From contig CACZSN010000007.1 in assembly GCA_902783835.1 (NCBI GenBank), positions 1 through 64,000 on the forward strand: a stretch of 64,000 nt of DNA, read 5' to 3'. Below the pieces are notes generated by a model that saw only the letters and a program-made list of their open reading frames with translations, ran no database searches and was not told the origin of the DNA. Each line of letters begins with the position of its first letter. The stretch's first letter is position 1. The position numbers and the translations under genes are program-made. The DNA comes from an uncultured bacterium (GTDB taxonomy: Bacteria; Cyanobacteriota; Vampirovibrionia; Gastranaerophilales; Gastranaerophilaceae). Of the stretch, positions 44,739-53,642 are shown one piece after another.

Positions 44739-45728
44739 ATGAACATACCCGTAAGAATAAGAGGAATGGAATTTAGCGTTCCCGAGTTGACACTAACAAA
44801 TGATGATATGGCAAAAATCGTTGAAACAAGCGATGAATGGATAAGACAAAGAACAGGAATCGGCGAAAGACATGTTGTTTCAGGAGAAGAAGATGCCGTA
44901 ACTTTGGGAATTTCTGCAGCTAAAAAACTTATTGAAAATACGGGGGTGGATCCGCAAACCATAGATATGATTATTTCGGCAACATCCGCACCTCAAAGAC
45001 CTTATCCTTCGGTAGCTTGCGAAGTTCAAAATGCAATAGGAGCTGATAATGCATCCGCATTTGACTTGGTTGCCGCTTGTTCGGGATTTTTATATGCGAT
45101 GCAAATGGCTCGTGCAAATATTAATTCCGGTTTTGCAAAAAGGGTTTTAGTGATGGCATCTGATGCGACATCAAAATTTTTAGATTGGACTGACCGCTCA
45201 AGTTGCGTACTTTTTGGTGACGGTGCTGCTGCAACCATTATGGAAGTTTCTGAAGACGGTGAAGATGATATCGTAAATATTCACCTCGAAGCGGACGGAA
45301 AATGCAAAGAGTTTATTTCTCTCAATTTGCCCAATCAAAATTGTCCGCTTGCCGAACCACACCAAAATCCTGAAAATTTACACATTCAAATGGCAGGAAA
45401 AGATGTCTATAAATATGTTATGCAAAAAATTCCCGCCATTATAAAAAAGACTTTGGAAGAAGCAAATATGACCATTGAAGATATTGATTACTTCATTCCT
45501 CACCAAGCAAATTTAAGAATGATAGAAGCTTTGACAACGAGAATTAAAATTTCTCCCGAAAAAGTTTTGCACAATATTGAAAAATATGGTAATATGTCCG
45601 CAACATCAATTCCTTGTGTAATTTCCGATAAAATTGCAACAGGGGAGCTTAAAAAGCCTGCTACGGTATTATTAAGTGCTTTTGGTGCAGGTATGACATC
45701 TGCGGGTGCTATAATTAAAATAAGATAA
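44739..45728 (+). CDS. fabH: Beta-ketoacyl-ACP synthase III
   Basis: A 329-residue KAS III. Catalytic Cys in DLVAACSGFLYAMQ (~113), His in DYFIPHQANLRMIE, Asn in KYGNMSATSIP. It condenses an acyl-CoA primer with malonyl-ACP to start fatty-acid synthesis. It sits directly behind the 2-oxoacid oxidoreductase genes, which would produce acyl-CoA, possibly its own primer. Confidence 0.95.
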   Translation: MNIPVRIRGMEFSVPELTLTNDDMAKIVETSDEWIRQRTGIGERHVVSGEEDAVTLGISAAKKLIENTGVDPQTIDMIISATSAPQRPYPSVACEVQNAIGADNASAFDLVAACSGFLYAMQMARANINSGFAKRVLVMASDATSKFLDWTDRSSCVLFGDGAAATIMEVSEDGEDDIVNIHLEADGKCKEFISLNLPNQNCPLAEPHQNPENLHIQMAGKDVYKYVMQKIPAIIKKTLEEANMTIEDIDYFIPHQANLRMIEALTTRIKISPEKVLHNIEKYGNMSATSIPCVISDKIATGELKKPATVLLSAFGAGMTSAGAIIKIR

Positions 45729-45769
45729 GTATAAAAGACGAAACATAATAACAGAATATGGAAGGTAAT

Positions 45770-47017
45770 ATGAAAAGAGTAGTAATAACCGGAATGGGGT
45801 GTGTTTCACCTTTTGGAACAGGCACAGATACAGCTTGGGAAGCCGTAATCAACGGTCAAAGCGGAATCAGACAATTGACGGGTGTCGATATTGACAAACA
45901 ACTTGTTAAAATCGGCGGTGAAGTCCCTGAATTCAACGTTGAAGATTACGTTGACGCTAAAGAAGCAAGAAGATTAGATAAATTTATCTTGTACGCAATT
46001 ATGGCAGCAGATGAAGCGGCAAAGAGCGGCAATTTTGATATTGAAAAAGAAGATCCATACAGAGTCGGTGTCATAATAGGTTCTGCACAAGGCGGTTTGG
46101 CAACAATGGCACAAAGCCACGAAGTTATGCTTTCAAGAGGTTATTACAAATGCAGTCCGTTTACGGTTCCGATGATGATACCTAATATGGCTACGGGAAA
46201 AGTTTCCATAAGACTTGGTGCAAAAGGTGTAAATAAAGCAATTGCAACGGCTTGTGCAACAGGTGCTCACTCAATCGGTGATGCTTATCGTTCAATTCAA
46301 TGCGGTGATGCTGACATTATTTTTGCAGGCGGTACAGATTCCAAAATCTGTAATTTCGGTGTCGGAGCGTTCACAAGTGCAAAAACTTTGTCAAAAAGAA
46401 ATGACGAGCTTCAAAAAGCTTCAAGACCTTATGACAAAGACCGTGACGGATTTGTTATGAGCGAAGGTGCAGCAGTTGTTATGCTTGAAGAACTTGAACA
46501 TGCCAAAGCACGCGGTGCGAAGATTTTAGCGGAAATTGTAGGATACGGACAAAGTGCTGATTCTTACGATATGGTTGCTCCCGATCCTGACGGAAAAGGT
46601 GCGGAATACGCAATCAGAGCTGCGATGAAAGGTGCAGGCATTACCGAAAAAGATGTAGATTATATCAACACTCACGGAACCAGCACTCACGTTGGTGATA
46701 TTGCGGAATCAAAAACAATAGAACGAATTTTCGGCAATAAAGACGAAAACAAAAAGTTGCTTGTAAGTTCAACTAAATCAATGACAGGCCATATGCTCGG
46801 TGCAGCAGGTGCCATTGAAGCTATTTTTGCAATCGAAACAACAATGAATGATGTCGTTCCTCCGACAATCAACATTGAAAATCAAGATGAAGAAGTCGGC
46901 GACTTAGACTACGTTCCGAATAAAGCACGCGAACATAAAGTTGAATATGCTCTTTCAAATTCATTTGGATTTGGCGGTTGCAACGCAGTTTTGATTTTCA
47001 AAAAATATAACGGATAG
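45770..47017 (+). CDS. fabF: Beta-ketoacyl-ACP synthase II
   Basis: 415 residues from the ATG at 45770 (GGAAGG just before). VVITGMGCVSPFGTGTDTAW at the start, Cys in IATACATGAHSIGDAY, His in NTHGTSTHVGDIAESK and SMTGHMLGAAGAIEA. This is the housekeeping elongating synthase, distinct from the two more divergent synthases of the aryl polyene cluster. It lies 41 bases after fabH and ends in a terminator. Confidence 0.95.
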   Translation: MKRVVITGMGCVSPFGTGTDTAWEAVINGQSGIRQLTGVDIDKQLVKIGGEVPEFNVEDYVDAKEARRLDKFILYAIMAADEAAKSGNFDIEKEDPYRVGVIIGSAQGGLATMAQSHEVMLSRGYYKCSPFTVPMMIPNMATGKVSIRLGAKGVNKAIATACATGAHSIGDAYRSIQCGDADIIFAGGTDSKICNFGVGAFTSAKTLSKRNDELQKASRPYDKDRDGFVMSEGAAVVMLEELEHAKARGAKILAEIVGYGQSADSYDMVAPDPDGKGAEYAIRAAMKGAGITEKDVDYINTHGTSTHVGDIAESKTIERIFGNKDENKKLLVSSTKSMTGHMLGAAGAIEAIFAIETTMNDVVPPTINIENQDEEVGDLDYVPNKAREHKVEYALSNSFGFGGCNAVLIFKKYNG

Positions 47018-47038
47018 TCCTAAATTTACGAATATAAA

Positions 47039-47068
47039 GCCGCTAACGTTTTGTTTAGCGGTTTTTTT
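47039..47068 (+). terminator. Intrinsic terminator after fabF
   Basis: CCGCTAA (47040-47046) pairs with TTAGCGG (47055-47061), followed by seven T. Confidence 0.9.
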
Positions 47069-47128
47069 GTATTTAAAATCCCTCTTGTCGGTAATTTTTT
47101 TGCTAAAAATCCGATATAAACTATTTTC

Positions 47129-48394
47129 ATGACAAGAATTACTAAAAATACCATTTTGCAATACATTTCAGATAATCGCACCATTGAAAATTCAATAAAT
47201 CGACATCGAATTTTTAATGTGAATGATAAACCTTTGCAAAACGGAATTATTGCCTATTTTTGTGATAGAGAAATCAGAATAAATGACAATTTTGCACTTC
47301 AATTTGGGAAACAAAAATCAGTTGAATACAATTTACAGTTTAAAATAATTTTCGAAAGAAAAAACTTTGAAATTTTTCAGAAGCAAAATTTTTTTGAGGA
47401 GCAAATGAAATTTGTACGGGAAAATTTAACAAAACTCGGATACGATTTTGAGGAGACGGAAAACATCTCGGAGTATTTGAATAATAATAATAAAATTGCA
47501 CTTTTAATCGTCGATTTTAATCCGATTAGAGATAGGAAATTTTTTGAAAAGTATGATTTTAAGATTGTGGAAATTGACGGACATAACATTGTACCCGCAA
47601 GATATGTTTCGGAAAAACAAGAGTATAATGCATCAACTTTGCGTTCAAAAATTTACGGAAAAATTGATGAGTTTTTGACGGAATTTGTGAAAATTACGGA
47701 TGAAAAATCAAAATCAGAATGCGTATTGGATGATTTTATTAAAAATAAATTGCAATTTTATGCCGAGAAAAAAAATAATCCGACAAATGATGTTCTATCG
47801 GGAATGTCGAAGTATTTAAATTGGGGCTTTATTTCTTCGCAAAGAATTGCATTAAATGTAATAAAAGCCGATGTTGAAACTATTAACAAGGAAGTTTTTA
47901 TTGAAGAATTGATTGTCAGAAAAGAACTGGCTGATAATTTCTGTTTATTTGCAGAAAGTTATAAAGATTTTTCTTCAGTACCGAATTGGGCGAAAAATAC
48001 CTTGAATAATCACCGTTTTGATTTAAGAGCATATGTCTGTGACACAAAAGATTTTGAATTTGCAAAAACTCACGATAGGCTTTGGAATGCCACTCAAAAT
48101 CAACTGTTGAGAGAAGGAAAAATTCACGGATATTTGAGAATGTATTGGGCAAAAAAAATTCTTGAATGGACGAAAAATCCGGAAGATGCAATAAAAACTG
48201 CAATTTATTTGAACGATAAATATGCATTTGATGCACCGTCATCTAACGGCTATGTTGGCATTTTATGGGCAATTGCAGGTCTTCACGACCGAGCATTCCA
48301 AGATTGGTTCGTGACAGGAAAAATCAGACGAATGACAGACAAATCCATTTCAATAAAATTTCCGATTCAAAACTACATTGTAAAATATTCTTAA
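47129..48394 (+). CDS. phr: Class II CPD photolyase
   Basis: 421 residues. Class II markers: IVEIDGHNIVPARYVSEKQE and ASTLRSKI in the antenna half, WNATQNQLLREGKIHGYLRM and MYWAKKILEWTKNPEDAI in the FAD half, and SSNGYVGILWAIAGLHDRAF then VTGKIRRM at the end. It repairs cyclobutane pyrimidine dimers using light and FADH. The gene has no SD; a TATAAA at 47115-47120 is so close to the ATG that the mRNA may lack a leader. Finding a light-dependent enzyme is odd if the host really is a gut bacterium. Confidence 0.9.
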   Translation: MTRITKNTILQYISDNRTIENSINRHRIFNVNDKPLQNGIIAYFCDREIRINDNFALQFGKQKSVEYNLQFKIIFERKNFEIFQKQNFFEEQMKFVRENLTKLGYDFEETENISEYLNNNNKIALLIVDFNPIRDRKFFEKYDFKIVEIDGHNIVPARYVSEKQEYNASTLRSKIYGKIDEFLTEFVKITDEKSKSECVLDDFIKNKLQFYAEKKNNPTNDVLSGMSKYLNWGFISSQRIALNVIKADVETINKEVFIEELIVRKELADNFCLFAESYKDFSSVPNWAKNTLNNHRFDLRAYVCDTKDFEFAKTHDRLWNATQNQLLREGKIHGYLRMYWAKKILEWTKNPEDAIKTAIYLNDKYAFDAPSSNGYVGILWAIAGLHDRAFQDWFVTGKIRRMTDKSISIKFPIQNYIVKYS

Positions 48395-48411
48395 ACATAA
48401 AAAAACTTGTA

Positions 48412-48440
48412 TTTACAGGCTGTTCGATAGACGTTATAAT
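48412..48440 (+). promoter_or_regulatory. Promoter of the autotransporter gene
   Basis: TTTACA (48412-48417) and TATAAT (48435-48440), spacer 17. The leader ends with AAGGAG before the ATG at 48471. Confidence 0.65.
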
Positions 48441-48470
48441 ACTAAAACATGGGATTTAAGGAGATTACTA

Positions 48471-51400
48471 ATGGTTGTAAAAAGATTGGCAAATTTGTCT
48501 TCATGTGCAGTATTGTGTTTTTTACTCGGAATTATGCCGGCAACTGCTGCCGATATTACTTCTTGGGAAAATTTAAAGGATGAAGCTGAGAGAGCTCAGG
48601 ATGGGGCAGTATTAAATATAACAGAAGATATTTCGGCGGACGGAAGCACTATCGGACTTTTACAAAAAGTTTTGACATTGGATTTTAACGGAAATACCGT
48701 CAACGGTGCCGCATATAGTGAAGAACCTCCTCTTTTGTTTGCGGCAAGCGGTTCTTCAGAAACAAATATAACTGTTAAAAATGCTGTTTTTAAAAACTTT
48801 ACGGTCGGCGATGAAGGTGTTATTTATAGCAGTAACCCGCATCTTGAGGTTATAGATGTATCTTTATTAAATAACAAAGGTGAGGCAGATGGTGTCGCAA
48901 TTCATAACAGTTCGTATAATAAATTAGTTGTTTCCGCAATTAATTCTAATGTTGAAATTTCAAATAATAATTCAACGGGACAAGCTGGCGGAAGCGGATA
49001 CGGTATTTTTTCAAACAGCACAATATACCTTAATGCGGCTGACGGCAAAACTTTAACAATCAACGACAACATTAAAATCGACAACTCATTTGACGGTGAT
49101 ATTTACATTAACAACACCTACAAAAGCGGCGGAGATTTAAACGGAAAAGTCACTTTAGGCGGAAAAATCGACTTTGCTAACAGCAGTGCTTTTATTACAA
49201 TTGGGGCAAAAACGGGATATAAAAACGGAACTTTGGCACTTACTCAAAATGCGGCAAGTTCAAACGTTTTACGCTTGGATATCGGAGGAGAAGCAACTCT
49301 CGATTTACAAAACGGCGGTATTGACACAATTTCTATGGGTGCATTAAGAGGCGAAGCGGATGCTCCTTTACACTTGAAATTGGAATATAATGCAGCAACA
49401 GGCGAAATGGACTGTATGGACTTTGCGAATATTTCAATTGCCGGCTCTCCGTATTTGATTGTTGACGAAATTAATATTCTTGAAGACGGAGACATCGCAA
49501 ATTCCGCATACTTAAAAAATGCAAGCGGTTATCTAATCGATGTTGCACAAGATGTAATTTCCTCTTTACATGGCGGAAAAACATATGTATTTACTCCCGA
49601 TGCCGCGTCAAAAGGTTCTTATATTATATCAAAGGCAACAAATGTATCAGATTTGCCGTTTTATATTCAAAGCACACTCTTAAACGACAAATCAATCGCA
49701 ATAACGGAAGATATAACTTTAACGGAAGCCTTAGGCTCATTAGCCGGTACTGACAGAGATACAACTATTTTCGGAAACGGATATAAAATAATTTCAAACG
49801 GAAATGAAGGGGTAACGGTAGGCGATTCAAACGGTCAGACTTTTGGGTTTAATAAAGTTACTTTAAAAGATTTCGATTCCTCTCCCGTAATTGTAAACAA
49901 GGGCGACGGTAAAGTAACTCTTACTTCCGTAACACTTGATAATTCAAATATTGTAAATAACAGCAAGATGGAGTTATACGGAAACAACGAATTTACAAAA
50001 GGTTCAATCACCGGTGCAGACGGTTAGTTAAATATCGTATCGGGTACAACAAATGTTGACAAATATTATACCGTCGAAAGCAAAGACATAACTCTTTCCG
50101 ATAGTGTTGTAATTAACAACGACGGAATAATTAATGCTGACCTTTTTCAAGTCGGAACGGCAGGTACAGGCGTTCCGTCGGCTGTATTAAACAACTCCGG
50201 TACAATTACGGTTACCAACAACTTCAATCTTCAAAAGGCAGACCTTTACAACAAAGTCGGCGGAAAAATTATCATCTCTCATATGCAGGATTTGATTAGT
50301 TGTTCATCAAACGTTGTAAATGACGGGACTATTGAAATGGTAAATCCGTCCCAAAATTATTATGTCGGTAATTCAACAACATTTTTGAACGGCGAAACAG
50401 GCTTACTTAAAGGTAATGTAATAAATTCAGGTGTTTTAAACAACAATGGAGAAATTGAGGGAAACATAACAAGCGGTATCTCTTACGGGCCGACAGAATA
50501 TTACGGCGGAACGTTAACGTCAAATATTGATAATATTTCGGGTAAAATTGATACTTTTACACATTCATCAGTATTTAACATAACCGGCGGAACAATTAAT
50601 GAAGCAGACAAAATTTCCAAAAACGGAGCTGTAAATATTGTCGGTGATGTTACTTCCAATGTGCTTCTTGACGGGGGATATACGGGCGAGGCAAGCGTAA
50701 ATGAGGACGGAAAGCTTATCATCAATCTTCCCGATACGAACATTGATAAATTGTTTAGTGAAAGTGCAACAATTACATTTAAAGATAAATCTGCTATTGA
50801 TATTAAGGACAAAAAAGTCGATTTAACAGCTAATGATAAAGTCAAAACGACAACAGGCACCGTTTATTTGTATGCAAAAGAAGGCGGTAAAATTAATTTT
50901 GCACAAACATCGAACATCCAAAACGATAAATTTGATATTTCGGAATTAACTTTGTCTAATCACAATCACGAATGGCAGATTAACGATAGCCATAAGGACA
51001 AATTCACTTTAGCCGACAATATACAAATTGTAAAAGAATCAAATGCAAATTCCGTTAAATATGTTTCTTATGACAAAACGACAGGAAAAGTGAAATATGA
51101 TTCATCCTCAACAATTGAAAATGTTTTGAATAATATTCAAAACACACAAGGTAACAGCCATTACTATGAAGCAAAAAACGAAGAAAGATTATATCCTTCA
51201 ACTACGGAAATCAATAACGGTACAAAGTTGATTATCAACGGTAATAACAATGTTATTATGGGGCTTAATGCAAATTTATCGGGTAATGAAGATACAAAAC
51301 TTGTCTTAAATAATGCAAATATAAAGTCTTCAAAGATTAAATTAGACCAAGATGCAAGCCTTGTTATCGGCAATACATCGGGCGAGACAATAAGTTTTAC

Positions 51401-53006
51401 AGATGCTTGCGAAATTAATGCAACAGGCGGACAATCCGTAACTTTCACGGGAAATTCCGATATTGATTTTAAAGGAATATTTGCAGGCTCGGGAAGCACA
51501 AAGGGCATCGTTGAAATGGACAATGCAACCGTTATAAGAACCGGGGCAGACAGAGGCATTGAGTGGAATTTAAACAAGGGAACATTAAAATACACTGATG
51601 ACAGATATTTAATGGATAACGCACTTGTTTTTAACGGTGGTGCTTTAGATCTCAGAAACGGTGCAGCCTATGATATTCCGTTGTCAGCTTTGACAATTAA
51701 TAATAACTCTAAAATTTATCTTGATGCAGACTTGGCAAACGGAAAGATGGACAGTTTCTTAAACATCGGTTCGTCAAGTGTTACAGGTGATTATAAAATT
51801 CAAGTTGACGGTGTAACTTTGCTCTCGGACTGCGAAGGTGATTCCGTAACAATTCCGTTTGTTCGTGATTCGGCAATAGCAAATGCAGTTGAATTTACGG
51901 GAGATCAAGGTATCTATTACTCTCCGATATACAGATACTTTGTTGATTACGATGAAGACAACGGAAATTTTGAGTTTGCAAAATTTAACACAAACGGTGC
52001 AGGAGGCGGAAAGGCAGTAGATGCATACAATCCGGCTGTCTTATCAGCTCCGATTTCTCAACAGGGAGCATATCTTGCACAGCTGCAAGCATATGACACC
52101 GCATTTGCAAACATGGATATGCTTATGATAATGCCGAAAGAAGAGCGTCAAGCTTTGAAATACGGCAATAAATACGTTTCATCCGATACGGAAAACCCGA
52201 TTACATTCTCACCGATACAAACTCCGGAAGCTTCAAAAGGTATTTGGTTCAGACCGTACACAAGTTTTGAATCAGTTGATATGAGCGGAGCAAGTGTAAG
52301 CAACGTAAATTACGGTTCATTAGTCGGCGGAGATACGGGAATTATTGAACACGGCAAAGGCTGGAACGGAATGTATTCAGCTTATGTCGGATATAACGGC
52401 TCTCACCAAAATTACAAAGATGTCGGTATTTATCAAAACGGCGGACTTTTGGGTTTAAGCGGTATTTGGTATAAAAATAATTTCTTTACGGGATTAACGG
52501 CAAACGTTGGTGCAAGCGGTGCAACATCACATACAATGTACGGAAACGAAGATTTTGGTATGCTATCAACTGGTGTTGCAAGCAAAACCGGATACAATTG
52601 GGAACTTGCAGACGGAAAATTTATAATTCAACCGAGTTATTTAATGTCATATACATTTGTAAATACATTTGATTATACAAATGCCGCAGGTGTAAAAATA
52701 GATGCTTCGCCATTAAATACAATACAAATCGCCCCCGGAATTAAACTTATCGGAAACCTTAAAAATAGCTGGCAACCGTATATTGGAGTTCAAATGGTTT
52801 GGAACGTAATGGATAAAACAAAAATCAAGGCTAATGATGTAAAATTGCCTGAAATGAGTATTGACCCTTATGTTCAATACGGATTGGGTCTTCAAAAAAG
52901 AGTTGGCAATAGCTTTACGGGATTTGGAGAAGCGATGTTCAGAGGCGGAGGAAGAAACGGTGCTTCATTCAATTTCGGATTCCGTTGGGCACTCGGAAAG
53001 AAATAA
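48471..53006 (+). pseudogene. Large autotransporter interrupted by a single in-frame TAG
   Basis: A signal peptide (KRLANLSSCAVLCFLLGIMP, cleaved after ATA) is followed by a long beta-helix-like passenger rich in N/G/T repeats, then a C-terminal barrel from about WFRPYTSFESVDMSG to FNFGFRWALGKK. The frame would be 1511 codons. It is cut at codon 519 by TAG (50025-50027); the same frame stays open across 50028-50282 (LNIVSGTTNVDKYYTVESKD) and on to the end. A CAG-to-TAG change explains it. Alternatives are readthrough, a sequencing error, or two separate polypeptides, with a downstream ATG at 50283. Promoter, SD, signal and terminator are all intact. It is related to the barrel remnant at 3114-3958. 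Confidence 0.85.
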
Positions 53007-53012
53007 CAAATT

Positions 53013-53040
53013 TGAGTCCTCAATTTGAGGACTCTTTTTG
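53013..53040 (+). terminator. Intrinsic terminator of the autotransporter
   Basis: GAGTCCTCAA (53014-53023), one base, TTGAGGACTC (53025-53034), then five T. Confidence 0.9.
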
Positions 53041-53138
53041 TATCGAAATTTAATAATTTTCAGAAAAATGGCAATAATTTTTGACAATAGATTTTAAATA
53101 AACTATCATAAATTTGTAGGTATTCAAGAGGATAAAAA

Positions 53139-53597
53139 ATGGATAACGTCGAAAACATCATTTCAATGGAAGAATATTCAGTAACGTACAAACCGGGAAT
53201 TTATTTCTTGGGCGACCCTTGCTATGTAATTCAAGGTACTGAATTATGGGATAAAGCTTGCGAAGATACGGGAGAATTTCGTGCTTTTAATGAATTTGCA
53301 ATAGCTCCTACAATGTACGGTGACGGTGTTTATTATGACAAATATTCAGGCAAAGAATTCGGTGTCGATTCGGCAAGTTTAGGCATTGTAAACTTAAAAT
53401 ATTATCACGAAAACGAAAATGTTGCCTATCCGCTTGAGCAATTAGGTGCGGTCATCGAAGTTAACGAATATGTTAAGTTTACTTACGACCCTGATGAATA
53501 CAGTTTTTCGTTTGAAATCGACGGTGCTGCGGTATTTATTCCGACAAAAGATGAGGACGACGAGGACGAAATCGACAACTCTGATAACGAAGAATAA
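53139..53597 (+). CDS. Hypothetical protein with GDPCYVI motif
   Basis: A 152-residue acidic protein. The core (~15-130) looks like a single small beta-rich domain starting KPGIYFLGDPCYVIQ and containing FAIAPTMYGDGVYYDKYSGKE. The last ~20 residues are almost all Asp/Glu. The GDPCYV opening recurs in uncharacterised bacterial and phage proteins, as far as I can recall, without known function. It is monocistronic with its own terminator. Confidence 0.7.
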   Translation: MDNVENIISMEEYSVTYKPGIYFLGDPCYVIQGTELWDKACEDTGEFRAFNEFAIAPTMYGDGVYYDKYSGKEFGVDSASLGIVNLKYYHENENVAYPLEQLGAVIEVNEYVKFTYDPDEYSFSFEIDGAAVFIPTKDEDDEDEIDNSDNEE

Positions 53598-53601
53598 CTC
53601 G

Positions 53602-53628
53602 AAGGTGCGTTAAATCGCACCTTTTTTT
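53602..53628 (+). terminator. Intrinsic terminator
   Basis: AGGTGCG (53603-53609), loop TTAAAT, CGCACCT (53616-53622), then T-run. It ends the 53139 gene transcript before the convergent helicase gene. Confidence 0.9.
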
Positions 53629-53642
53629 CATGACCATAATTA

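Noticed and set aside
44739-45728. FabH as part of a dialkylresorcinol (DarB) pathway linked to the polyene cluster
   Set aside because: It is typical FabH in a separate operon with fabF and the 2-oxoacid oxidoreductase, not a DarB-type enzyme inside the cluster.
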